Shown piece by piece: positions 20,293-32,095 of a DNA stretch of 64,000 nt. Source of the DNA: Melampsora larici-populina 98AG31. Lineage: Eukaryota > Basidiomycota > Pucciniomycetes > Pucciniales > Melampsoraceae. Below the pieces are notes generated by a model that had not been told where the DNA came from, did not search any database, and saw nothing but the letters and a program-made list of their open reading frames with translations. Location: NCBI RefSeq assembly GCF_000204055.1, contig NW_006768799.1, forward strand, positions 445,040 through 509,039, in the 5' to 3' direction. The position numbers were made by a program, and so were the translations under genes. The stretch's first letter is position 1; each line of letters opens with the position of its first letter.

Positions 20293-20814
20293 GAATTGAT
20301 CTAGTCATGCTCATAATTGGGTCCTTTTAATGCTTTTTGATCTTTTTGGTCTATTAGGAACAATTATGTACTGATGAGATGAAAGATTTGATGTTAGGAT
20401 GATCAAGATATCATAGACTTGTATCATATGATAAAGTGTTGATGTTCTTTGAGAATATCAAGTGTGCAAATTCAAGGGATTTTGTTGTAAAAGTTAGACC
20501 TATTGCAAATTGCACATTCTGGCACTGAGCCTCTGTGGAAGAGCTTCTTATTCAGCAGCTTACACTGTTATGTATGTATGCAATCTGACATACTCAAGAT
20601 TTGATCCACTTATCCTCACCATTGGTCCTGAAGACTGCTGTTTGTTCTTTTTGGTATACCAAGATCCACTGCACACTGACTTTTGGGATTTTCCGTCACT
20701 TTCAAATAGGTAAGGAAGGATGAGGAATCGAGTTTAATCCTTAGCAAAAAGACTTTTAGACCTTTTGACAATTATGTACAAACTCACACCATGCCTGTGT
20801 GGTGTTCACTTGTT

Positions 20815-20870
20815 GACGAGCGCACATGAGTCACCTTTGTGCCTCAAAGGCAGTCTGTGTGCGCTCATCG
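20815..20870. repeat. Nested hairpin-forming inverted repeat
   Basis: The outer arms are GAGCGCACA and TGTGCGCTC. Inside them a second perfect stem CCTTTG/CAAAGG closes a five-base loop (20834-20850). Function unknown; possibly the end of a transposon or a structured RNA. Confidence 0.5.
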
Positions 20871-23800
20871 TTGGGCGACTGCCACAAGGACATGGTGTCA
20901 CTGGGTTTATAAACTACATCAAGATTTTCTTCAAGACCATTTATGGGATACAAAATAGAAACCCAGGGTTCTTTCTCAGATCACAAACTACAGCTAAAAA
21001 GATTGAGTTGGGAATCTGGAGATCTAGGGAAAAAATTGGAAAACTTAACTTTGAATCCCTCTGGGCCTATCCAACAGATTTGCTACCAGCTTTCACTTCC
21101 TTTTTTCTACAATTGCATCAAACCACACATGTGAACACTTGTCATATTACAAACCTCATTCCAACAAAATCTACAATAATGCTCTATGCAAAACATATAT
21201 GCCTCAACTTGCTTGCAAAAATGCCCTCAAAGTCTCTATCCAATCCAAATTACATCTGAAGAAACCTTTTGATTGATTAAAATGACTGTTCCTTGTCTTT
21301 GTTTCTGAACATTCTGCTCATCTTATTCTTAACATTTTGAATACTTTGTATAATTTGTTTGGTTTTCACTTGTTTGATATTCTGATTCCAACATTTTTCA
21401 CAACTTCAAATGAATGCATTGAAATAGAAATCATTGACATATGCATCTTGAACAAAAGTAAGTACATACATCTTATTTTTACTTATGAAAGATCACTGAG
21501 ATGTAAGAAGATTATCCCTTAAAATCCACATGAAAATCAATACTTTGGATGTATAAAATGAAATCAGGTTTGGAGTCATTAATTTGATATTATGTATCTA
21601 TAATTCCTCTGATAGGACATTACTGTTCAAGTTGGTGGCCTGGTAGTCCAGGACAAAACCACAGGTTTCTAGTCTACTTTGTATCTCATAATTGTTATTG
21701 CCATTAATAATAAGGGTATTCAAGATTTTAGAAGTGGCACTACCCTTGAGAAGTGTCATAGAGTGATATCCAGAAGTTTCTTAGAAACGTTTCAGACATT
21801 TCTTCACCTTGTGGAGGACTTCTGAACTCCATAACCTAACCCTACCATATGTTTTCATGGTGCGCGGCTCCTTTGAGTCCTCTTGAGACTTGCTGCCAGA
21901 ATGAGACCTGTGGCATGATTGGGTAATATGGATGTGATGTGATGAGAATCAGCACTTGATGGGGCTCTCAAAGCTACAAAGAACACTTAACCAACGTCTG
22001 GAGAAACTCCTGGATGTCACTTCTTGAGGCTCATCTCTACTTATACTTATACTTGTCTTTTTAAATAGTCACAAGTTATGTTAACAACCACAAAAATCTT
22101 GTGAGTAAAGCTTTGTCATTTTTCTTCAAATCTTCTCAGATCAATTCTTAATCAATTGTACATCATCATCTCAAATGGTCAGGGTATTGAATTCATTGAT
22201 GATCTAGCCAAATTGTTTCATTTTGAGGTGGATAGACTTGAATTCAAAGGTGTAATAAGAGAGTTTGGATGTGTAAGATTCACTAATCAAGGAGTTCAAA
22301 GGTGTTGATTCAGGTGAGGTGTGCAGTAGAGTCAAATGACTCAAATCTGTTCTCTCAATTCTAATTTCTCATATGTATGTAAACCCATACCTTGACCTAA
22401 CCCATAGTTTTCCCTGCCACGATTTCCCCTTTTTGCCCCAGAGGCCTTCTGTGATAACACATACTCTGTCAAAACCAATACCAAAAGTTGGCCATAAGAT
22501 AAATATCAAAGACATGTGCCATGATCAAAACCTTGAAAAACGATCGAAATACGTGAGATTGGGTTTAAAGCCCATGGTCACAAGGATTTTTCTTGACTGT
22601 TAAGCCACCAGGGGAGTATTCCATATACATAATCTCATTGTCAATGAAAGGATATAATGAGTGCCAGGATGAAGGTGAGGCTTTATATTTCCTTAAATTT
22701 TGCAACCATCACAAACTTGCCCGTTGATGCTTGGGAACAAAGATCCCTCTTATCTCTGGACGCACTGAAAGGGCAAAAATGCAAATGACGAAGATTCAAA
22801 AACATTTGTTGTAAACAAGGGGGTAGTTGTTGTGACGTTCAAAAAGGTGAACGCGCCAGAAGTACGATAACGATATCGTCTGAGATATCAACGATTGAAT
22901 TTCACGTTGAGTCGCGTCAGTCGCAAGATAAGGTGGCGCATGACTTGACAGCTACAACCCATGTTCAAGGAGGTGCAAGGGTGACTTGTCCACGTCTTAA
23001 TTGGTGTAGCGACCCACCAGTGTCTGATTGAGCCTTGCCAGGAGCAATGCTGATACACACCACTCTCCATGGGCCTTGGTTAGTGCTGGTGGTATGTAAG
23101 GAGCCACTTCAGGTCGTGCGCAATTTGGCTGAAACCTGATCGGGGATATCCTACTGGTCTTGATGTTCGTTTCAGCGTTTTATATCTTGCCTCTTAATTC
23201 ATTTTCCAATGGAGAAGCCAATCCGTGTCAGACCTGTACGCTTTCGTTATCCAGTTCGTTGTCTCTATACCAACAAGGGGAGAGACGGACGTGGCTAACT
23301 TCCATGCTTTCGTTGCTACCACCTAACCCTGCTACATACCTATCGTGTCGCGTACATGGAATGTCCATTGCACCAGACCTGCGAGACTGCCACCCAAAAT
23401 GTTTCTACAAATCCACCCGCACAACTCTAAGCGTCCGACCTTGCATTCCATGTTTTTGGATCGGAGGGATTGATAGAAGCAACCTGTGTTGAAAAGATGT
23501 GAAATCGTCGAATGAGGAAAGGAATACCAAAGTGTCCAAACATATTCTTGGCATGAAGCGCTAAAATATGCTATATACAAAATGCACGAAAGGAAAGGCG
23601 CTTTAGGACGTCTTGACGCGTATCCAAACTCCTTTCTGACACCTCCCCTGTCCTTTGCTTTTTCAAGTCTTGATTGGACCATATCGTTCAACAGGTTGAC
23701 AGACAAAAAGTTTCCGTGTGTGTTTCAATAGTGATACAACCTCAATCGTACTTCCGCATTCGTTACGACGCCCATGGACGTGGAAGGATTCGGCAGCGAC

Positions 23801-24265
23801 TGTTCAGATTTGAAGCTCAAGCGGGGGCGACGTCGCGTTGCGTTTCAAGAAGTTGAGGGACTGACTGGTCACAGATCGCTGGGAGTTCATGATTCTAGGT
23901 GTACCAGTAGACTACTGGACGCAGGTATCTGTTCCCCTCTCAGTTCCCCTCCCCAAGTAGTATCGTTGCCTTTTCCACATTGGCTTTTTCGTCTCATCCA
24001 GAACACTCGTCACTCATTTGATTGCGTTCGTATCTCAACTTCAACACAACCATACCCGTTAATTATAAAATAAATCTAAATTTATACGCCGGTCTATTCA
24101 CTTCGATATATCTACGTTCCAGAACATTGGGAAATCTGTTAGTTCTCTCGAACAGTTGTGAGTCATTCGGATCCTCTCTTTACTCAGATCCTCAAATTTA
24201 CAAGTTTGCTCAAGACCCTTGTGATACAACATCCTACAGGGCTCGTCTACCCTCCAACAGGCGAG

Positions 24266-25453
24266 ATGATGCTTTCAACTGCATATACACTCTTTTTCTC
24301 TTCTACTATGATGCTCCATATTCAAGCTTTCCCTATTCCTGATTACAATCCCCCCTTCAAACTCAATCGTCGAATGGAAACAATGGGTCTGGAGAGGTCT
24401 GCTCAAACGGCCGCAGAATTCGCCCACAATCCTACCGCGGCTCATGACGCGTTTAGGAGTACAACTATCGAATCGCCTTTTCATTCCTCGTCCCCGTATG
24501 AATATGTACCTGAGCAATTCCCCGCTGGGAGACGTGACGAATTTTCCCCCCACACTGCCGTCGATTCTGATTTTCGATTTGAACGTCCGAAGCCTATCCC
24601 AGATCGTAAAGCGTCTACTGCTTCAACCGTTGGCCGACCCGGTGTACTCAGAAACCTTGCCTCCAAGCTAGAAAAGACAGCTAATGCACTCGACCACAAG
24701 CCGCTTTCTATTCGAATTTACGAGGGTACGGGAATGAAGGCATTCGTCAAATTCTTAGGTCTCACAGGCCGTGCCATGAAGTCTGCCGGTAAACGTGCAG
24801 GCTCCCTAGCCGTCAAAGGCGTAAAGAAAACAGGAACTGCCGTGAAAATTACTGCTCAATACACTCTGGGATTTACTGTCGCTGGGGGGCTAGCAGTCTA
24901 TGATGGTATCGTAGGTTTGGTAAAATGGACAGGTCGCTTGGCAGCATATGCGGCGGTGGGTACTTACAAGGGAGCAAAGAGGATTACACAATTACTCGCC
25001 TTAGGAATCAAAACAACAGGAAAGGGTGCTAAAACAGCAGTGGGTGCAGCTGCAAAAGGTGCAAAATCGGCTGCCGTAGTCACAACTAAGGGAACAAAGT
25101 CAGCTGCTCGAGCAACATTAAGGGGCGGGAAGATAGCTGCTAAATTCACGGCTAGAGGAGGGAGAAGAGCAGCCAAGCTCATTGATCGAGGTACGAATAA
25201 TGCTAAATTTCGCATCGCAAACACCATCGCAAGGAGTGGAGAAAGGGTTAATCGGCTGGGCATGGACATCATTGAAAAGGCTATCGCTAGGAGTGAGGAA
25301 ACTGGCGAGCCGATAAAACTGCCGCAGTGGATCTTACTGAGACAGAAAAACAAACAACCTTCGATCCCAGGCATCAAGCGCAAGCAGTCCTTCAAACTGG
25401 CTCCAGCTCGGTCACCAACTTGGCCTAGGACTGCGCACTCAGGTCCACTATGA
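24266..25453 (+). CDS. Secreted Lys/Ala-rich protein with 11-residue repeats (novel)
   Basis: A single-exon ORF of 395 residues starts at tandem ATGs (24266). The first 21 residues form a good signal peptide, with likely cleavage after MLHIQA and before FPIP. Residues 22-150 are polar and low-complexity. From about residue 165 the protein becomes very basic and rich in Gly, Ala and Lys. Residues 250-315 comprise six consecutive 11-residue units of pattern xxxKGxKxAAx (for example TTGKGAKTAVG, AAAKGAKSAAV, VTTKGTKSAAR). An isolated unit LAVKGVKKTGT lies at 181-191. Between them, around residues 195-245, lies a more hydrophobic stretch (GFTVAGGLAVYDGIVGLVKW). Such a period of 11 fits amphipathic helices that bind membranes, as in synuclein, perilipin and some LEA proteins. 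The family is not recognised; role unknown. Confidence 0.7.
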   Translation: MMLSTAYTLFFSSTMMLHIQAFPIPDYNPPFKLNRRMETMGLERSAQTAAEFAHNPTAAHDAFRSTTIESPFHSSSPYEYVPEQFPAGRRDEFSPHTAVDSDFRFERPKPIPDRKASTASTVGRPGVLRNLASKLEKTANALDHKPLSIRIYEGTGMKAFVKFLGLTGRAMKSAGKRAGSLAVKGVKKTGTAVKITAQYTLGFTVAGGLAVYDGIVGLVKWTGRLAAYAAVGTYKGAKRITQLLALGIKTTGKGAKTAVGAAAKGAKSAAVVTTKGTKSAARATLRGGKIAAKFTARGGRRAAKLIDRGTNNAKFRIANTIARSGERVNRLGMDIIEKAIARSEETGEPIKLPQWILLRQKNKQPSIPGIKRKQSFKLAPARSPTWPRTAHSGPL

Positions 25454-26890
25454 GTGAGTAAAGCCCAATCTCCCTCAAACATTAAGTCGAACAATTTCCG
25501 AATCCTTTGTCATTACGTTTTTTTTTGATAACAGCCAATGATTAAAGTTTCCCTAAGCTTGAGCTCGATTGTTTTTCCGATACTACTTTTCACATTCCAA
25601 GTAAGTTCTAATGGTTTGCGGTTGAGGTTCTGATTTTGTTTAATCGATGCTGAGCCCCCGGTAGCAGGTATTGACGTGAACTTTATTCCCTTCACAGTTG
25701 TCTGTTCGCTTTAGACGTTACCCTCCTTTCCATTTGTATCCCCTAAATGATTTGCTTGCGGTCCAACTGACCTGAATCTTTCAGCCATGACAACATTTAA
25801 TCGTTTCTCTTTCGTTCTTTGATGTACATGTTGTTTATAACCTACTCCTACAATAAACTATCGCCTCTTGGCTTTCTTCCAAACCATCCTACTTTCTAAA
25901 TCGACAATATCTCCAACCAAAAAACACGTATTTGACCGGTGTGTTGGGTTATATATTTTTTGTATGTCTTTATCTGGAGCTACTATATACATACATGAAT
26001 CTAGAACACGCTTCAAGGAGCTGAAAAATGAGCGTTTGGGTTGTGAAATGCGCCTTATACTCCTTTCGCACACTGAAGTTATGATACTCATATGATATGA
26101 TTCCTCGTAGCTCCTGCTGAAGTGTCAATCAGTGATCTTTTGTGCCATCCGCGTCAGGATTGAGTGTATCTCGTACGCTAGAGTAATTTGGCACTCAAAA
26201 CAAAAAATGTACCTTGTCGGCAGTTTTCTTTGTTCAGCATATGATATTTATTCTGTAGATTTAACTTCACATCGATGCAAGTATTCAATTTAAGCCTTAC
26301 TTCAATTTTCCGTGTGCCATTGCCACTGTCAGTTTGGCTGGTCTTACATATAACTCAGCAAAACCAAAAGCTTCCTACATCCTTGGACTCAGGCCTCTTC
26401 AGGCTGTTTTAATATGCTGGGTTATGGAAGACAAACGCCCTGTGAAGGTTGACGCCGTGGGTCACTAAAAAGGCAAAGTTCATGGATCGTCTGATCCTAG
26501 CTATCCTCAAGGAAACCTTTGTTGAGTAGGTCACGACAAGTCTTTCACAGTGTCGATTAACCTGTCCACTATAAAGCTCACTCTCTAACCTCGATGCCCC
26601 AAGAGTCTCCAAGTATCCCACGAGTTTTACTCATCTGTCCATCCTGATGTATTCTAAAAATCATGAAAAGTTTTAATAAGGTAGATTTACAAGCTGAGGA
26701 GCAAAGGGATTGGTCCATATCTGACATTCAAGCAATGCAGTGTAACTTTAAGAAATAACGAACGAACGAAAGAACGACTGCGATACTGTAAGAAAGGGAG
26801 TTTCGCCAAACTAAGTGTCGGGAAATTCAGAAATGAAGGTATGCGACCTGAAATACTCAATGATACTCAATAAAAAAAATCTAGAATCTT
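25454..26890. other. Gap without recognised gene
   Basis: Contains only short ORFs (for example 26409-26621 minus) without domains. The first part is presumably 3' flank of the secreted-protein gene, and a GTGAGT directly follows its stop codon. Nothing else supported. Confidence 0.4.
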
Positions 26891-27691
26891 TTAGCCTGCT
26901 CGGGTGACGCGAAGATTGTTGTAGGGATTATCTGACAACGCAGCAGGTTCGGGTGGCATAATATGATTTTCTGTCATATCAGGTTTCGGCCTCAGACGAT
27001 TAGGTAGGTGCCACTTTTCCCGGAAGCGAGACTGGACGGCAGAAGCCTTATGGAACAACATTGTGGCTCGATTGGAACGGACGGGCGTTGTGGGCATGGA
27101 CACTGATAGAGATTGACCCAAGACATGAGCGGAAGAGCAACAAAAGTTGGATGCCCTACAGACGCAAATCAGAGAGAGTCGTCAGACACTCAATGCACAT
27201 CAATCATACTATCAATTCAATCTCTCACCATGGACTAAGAGGAAGTCCGATATCCAGTCGGTGTGGAGGTTCTAGCTGCGTTTCATCTGAAACTTTTCTC
27301 AAGATCTTGTCAGAACAAGCATCGTAGACTTTGAATCAAACGAATTCCACTAACCTTTTATGTCATCATGGCCTTCTGGACCGCAAGGATTTTTTATGAC
27401 CAAAGTCGCGGAGCAGCAAGCCAATTCTCTAACCCCCAATTTCGAGTTTGGATGTAGTTTCGGAATCTGAAAGCTCCAGGCGATTCCAGGATCTTGGCGC
27501 CTTCGGGGAGACAAGATGGGGTTCAGGTATGCGGTTTTCTTCAAAAACAAGCAGGCCACTGTGATGCTGGTTAAGAAGAAGAGGATGATCATCGGGAGAA
27601 CAAGTGCGATTAAAGTAGTATGAGAAGAGTCGTTTGCGTCTTGTTGATTACTCGAAACAATATCTACATCTGATGAGAGGTCGTTCCCCAT
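26891..27691 (-). CDS. Single-pass membrane protein, paralog A
   Basis: Exons 27691-27355, 27286-27229 and 27155-26891 encode 219 residues from an ATG at 27691; intron phases are 1 then 2. A short Ser/Asp-rich N-terminal part precedes one transmembrane segment (about residues 28-50, LIALVLPMIILFFLTSITVA). A cytoplasmic-type tail follows with AWSFQIP and a C-terminal KWHLPNRLRPKP ... MPPEPAAL block. The gene at 29452-30999 has the same exon phases, the same TM-then-WSFQ arrangement and a matching LPxRLxxKPxxT ... PPxPxAL ending, so the two are tandem paralogs. An AG directly before the ATG suggests an additional upstream exon, perhaps encoding a signal peptide; the N-terminus is therefore uncertain. 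Function unknown. Confidence 0.65.
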
Positions 27692-29451
27692 ACTAAAAAT
27701 GAGCTAGAACAGTTCCCCGGGATGAAGGTATGGGATATGTGTACGGTGTCGTCAAAGCTCACTACTTGCCAGCAAGGGGAGCAAAAAAAAGAGAAACGAG
27801 AAAAGCAAATGTAAGAGAGGTTCTTGGAGTTAGAGCATGTCTTGCAACTTTGAACGACCTTCTAGCGTTATAAGAGCAAGAAGGCTGCGCTCTCAGAAGG
27901 TTCTTTTGGCCAGTAATAGACGATCCTGAACACGCGCAGAAGTAGATCCAAGTGAACGGAAACAAGAACACCCAACCGCGAGAAAAAATGAATACTATCA
28001 GTAGCCCAATATGGACATGAGTTTTGGGACATGATTTCACTTTGATTGCTGGGCGCATCCTCACCAGCGCGGCCCAAAGCCATAATGATCGCCTAAATGA
28101 GAGAATTCAAGGTTACTGATGTGGGATCCAGAACGAAATTCGAGTGGGTTAGCGGATAGCAAAACTGAAATAAGTGGCTAGCCGCTTGGGGCTCCTTGTA
28201 TCTCCTGCCAATCTCAACAGAAAGGAAGCTCACAAGTCCAATGCGATCAAAACGCTTCAATTTGAGTTGACAAAACTTCATATGATATCATCTGCTTTCG
28301 AGGTGGCTTGTGATAGATTGAAATTGCACTTGAGAAACCAGTCAAAGTAGACTTCTTTGGTAACCAGAGACAAGGTCAATGGTTAACGACTTGAAAGAAT
28401 GTTACGAGAAGACCAACAAAAAGATGGACAGACCTCACTGTCAGCATTTTTTTGTGAGCTGCAACAACTAATGGCAATAGAAAATATTATTTGTTGCCTG
28501 CGTCTGTTACGTGGCTTTGGACTCTGGAGGAAGGGCAGATGTGCATGCCGCCTGGCTTGCCAGTTCCCTGGCCACTCAGCAGACATTCCACTCTGATCAA
28601 AACAATGAAATGTCCTATTTGTAGTATCACTCCACTATAACTCTTTGCAGTCAGTGATTATCAATTATGTTGAGCGTCAAGTGAGCTCAGCGATCTTGCA
28701 AATTCCTCAGACCAGAACCGTCATAAGAGTGGTATGTGATCTGGAATTTGTTTAACAAAGCACAACTTTCCAAAAAAAAAGAAGACTGCTCTGCTTCGGA
28801 TTCAGTTCGAAAAAAGATGGTCATCAAAAGTTTGTGGCATTGTTAAAGTCAATACAAGTGCTTTCGACGGCTGAAACTTTACCTTGCCAAAAATTTTCCA
28901 ACTTGCAGTGAGCTCATGGAAAGATGCCACTGGACTCTTCAGACTCACTGGATTTTGTCTAAACCTCTTATCCTCTTGTATTGCTGCTCTTGGACCATTT
29001 ATCAAACTGAAACGCACAAACGAACATCAACAAGGATGGCAAAACTGACTTCATGATAGTGACGTAAAGATAAAATTGAATACTAAAGATCTTTTCTTCT
29101 TCACTCTTTACAAAACGATATCACCAGGAATCCATAAAAAATTCAAACTGATAAGAAAACCATATTCAAACTACAAGTTAAAATTTAATAAAGTCAATCT
29201 TGAGGATACATATACAATTTTGTAACAAATACACTTTGAAATAATCTCACAAAAACTGTAAAAGAAGAAAACAAGTGAGAGGAAAAGTAGGAAAATAATT
29301 AATAACGTTTTTGAAAGTTCGTCAAGGTTCTCGTTAAAAAGAAAAAAACAAATACGAGTTTTAAATAAGAAAAAGTAGGTTGAACAAAAAGGATGAGTCA
29401 AGCAATAAGTTGATACAGTATGACACAGAGAAGTGACCAATCCACTAAGTT
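27692..29451. other. Gap between tandem paralogs
   Basis: May contain a missing 5' exon of paralog A: a minus-strand frame near 27770-27840 encodes a signal-peptide-like LTFAFLVSLFFAPLAG. No other supported gene. The part from 29040 to 29450 is AT-rich. Confidence 0.35.
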
Positions 29452-30999
29452 TTATTTCGAAGGATTCTGACCATAAGATCTCAAACCTGGAAGTGCCACA
29501 GGGTGAGGAGGCGGTACTAGAGCATCAGTTACTGGTGGTTTGACTGATAAACGACTAGGTAAATGAGATCTGAAAATCCATTGAGAAGAATGTCGGGCAT
29601 TCATAAACTTTTGAGCAATTTGTAAAAATGGACCATCGCCAGATGTACGGTCAGGAGTACGGCCAGGACTCTTGGGGACCGGGGATTTGACCGCAGAGAT
29701 GTGGATTGTCGAGGTAGGGCGAGAGGCATGTACATCCAACCTGTAGTATTTAGACGTTATGAATGTTCGTGATCATGTGTGTCAGCAGCTAAAGTAGGAC
29801 TACAGAAGGAAAATCTTGGTTAAAAAGCATGCTTACGAATGATCTGGTTGAAGCCGTTCGACGGCTGTTGGGTCAAGGTAAGGTAAATCCGTATGAAGGA
29901 CATCTTTATCTATACAAGATCATGACAGAGTTTAACATCGAAGTAGCGGGCTTGGAAAGAATATATAGAACTGACCTTTTGTTTGGTGATGAGTCTGGGA
30001 GAACGAAGAAGACTCATAAGTTGATGTAGTTCCTGATCTTTGTAACTCGGATTTGATATCCTGAGTTGCAAACTGCTCAGGCTCTACCACTTGAAATGAC
30101 CATTCACTGGCATTGTCCGAGTGGCTTCGGGAAGATCGCTTGTTTCGTGAATGAACATACAAAATTGCCGACATTGCAACTAATAGCAGTATGAAGATCG
30201 GAAGAGCGATGGCTACGATAGTAGTTCGGGATAAGCCTTGTTCGACTGTCTGCGAGCTTGGATTCTCGGATCCTTTCGATCCCGAGTCTGCCGTCGAATT
30301 AGTCAAACGTACGAGATTTAAACTCGGTATGTCAGACTGAGGAGAGGTTGGTTTTTTTGATTGGGGAGCGCTGTTGAATGCTACTGAATTGAGAGGCACA
30401 GAAGTTATGTTAACGGCCATGGTTGAGTTCCCTATCTTTGCTGGAGTAAACGTGGAAGCCTCCGATCCAGTGGGCGAAGAACTGGCCGACCACTGATACG
30501 CAGAATTATTTGTCGGTTTCTTATCCACCACAGATTTGTCTACACCGCTAGCCAGTGGGATGTCAAACGACTTATGGCGTGACTCCTCTGATGTATTGGT
30601 TGATGCAGACGTCGTCCCAGTGGTTCCGTGTGAGGAGCTCTTCGATGAAGAATTTTTGGAAGACGAAACACTTGGTGTCCAGGATGAAGCCGGGGTTGGC
30701 GGAGAGGAATCATCCGACGCATCAGTTTCGCGAGATGGCGAAGGAAATACCATCACACTTGAAGGATCATCGCTCATTGTCGAGTTGGAATTGTGCTTTT
30801 TACTATCAGAGTGTGAGCTAGCGGACCCGTAGGGATTGGTGGAAGTAGGAGAAGAATCTTCGACTGGTGATGCTGGGTAGTCATCTGAATCTGAATCTGA
30901 ATACATTATATCATCCAAATAGTCCAATGATTCTTGAAAAGATGGGGGAGATGGGGAAGTCGAACTTGTCGACTTCGGCTTGCGACTTGAACGCAACAT
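29452..30999 (-). CDS. Ser/Thr-rich single-pass membrane protein, paralog B
   Basis: Exons 30999-29976, 29864-29837 and 29740-29452 encode 446 residues from the ATG at 30999. A long Ser/Thr/Pro-rich region of about 260 residues, likely O-glycosylated if extracellular, leads to one transmembrane segment (TTIVAIALPIFILLLVAMSA). Then come a basic stop-transfer stretch (HSRNKRSSRS) and a tail with EWSFQVVEPEQF. The last exon ends with HLPSRLSVKPPVT ... PPPHPVAL, aligning with the end of paralog A. The middle exon is only 28 bp. No N-terminal signal peptide is seen, but TTTATGCAG directly before the ATG looks like an acceptor, so an upstream exon is likely. The architecture resembles cell-surface stalk or sensor proteins; this is inference. 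Confidence 0.65.
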
Positions 31000-32095
31000 C
31001 CTGCATAAATCTAATATCTAATTATCTCGAATGTCAAACTAAGATGTACCTCCCGGTGGGAATCGGATTGACTGACGTTTTGGTCCTTGGAGAATCAAGT
31101 CCACAGAGGTAGAATAATCGTCGTGTGAATGAGAATTGTATCTCGATACGAAGACAGGAGATGGAATCCCAGCTCCCATCAAAAACAAAACAGATGGCGA
31201 AATGAGCCGAACTCTCAATCACAAAAGTCCATTCCTTCTGAATAACAAAAGAGATGTTGACACGGTTGATATGCGTGATTCTGATATAGGTTCACTAGGA
31301 TATCATCAAAGACTAAAGAAACTCATAATCGACGAATCCAATCACCATGAAACGATGTAATCTCATTAAAAAGTTGAATTGCAAAACACCTTTGAGCTCG
31401 TCGTTAAGGATCGATAGTTTGCATATCACGCAAGAGTTACACGTGAACGATATATAAGTCAATTGCGGCAGAGGTCCATTCATCACCAAGCATCCGTGTG
31501 AATGCGAGCATTAAGAACGACAAGATCCAAGAGTCTCTCATCACCGTTAGGAAAGAAGGTGTTTAATCGTACCCAGCCGAGCTTTGAATAGGTGTTAATT
31601 ACACCGGTGGTTAATTACTTGCTGAATCGTGAGTATGCATCAAGAGAACGCCAGATTGCAGGACGTAGATCATATCGTGAATCTCTCATAGGACATGCAG
31701 CAATCAATAATTGATGTGAGCGACTGAAGGCCGTATTGGGGATAAACAAAAGTTGAGAATGGCTCAAAAGACGATCGAAGCAAGAATATGATAATTAGCA
31801 GGAGGGCTCGCATCATCATCACAGTCGAACTTGAAGTTAACCCCATGGTCGCTGACCGCCGTTCAAGGTGCGCTGAGCGCGCCGTAGTCGAGGTCCGCGC
31901 CCGCACAAGCTTATCTCTGGACTCTGTATGGAGTTCGCAGGGGCTGTGCACGTAGACCGCAGCCCTAGTGTGGTAATGAGTAGACTCCCAAATAGGTTTG
32001 GAAGTGAAGCTCAGCCCAGTTAAAGCCCGAATCAAACCCCCCCCCTTTGAGCTTTCCTCGCCCATACTGATTCTGCCTCCCAACCAGTATCAACC
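31000..32095. other. Gap upstream of paralog B and eL41
   Basis: A minus-strand frame within 31670-31850 encodes a hydrophobic MMMRALLLIIIFLLRSSFEP that could be a signal-peptide exon of paralog B, but splicing could not be established. The rest is presumably the eL41 promoter; a pyrimidine-rich stretch precedes its start. Confidence 0.35.

Larger units (their letters stand above)
19201..24265. other. Long gap with nested MITEs, no confident gene
   Basis: Holds a TIR element (19881-20292) with a second one inside it (20004-20179) and a hairpin at 20815-20870. ORFs such as 20765-21259 plus, 23163-23492 plus (eight cysteines) and 23332-23706 minus have no recognised domain. The segment 23900-24265 is probably the 5' region of the following gene. 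Confidence 0.5.

Noticed and set aside
31670..32083. 137-residue minus-strand ORF
   Set aside because: Overlaps the eL41 promoter region and has no domain; only an internal signal-peptide-like stretch is of interest, as a possible exon of paralog B.
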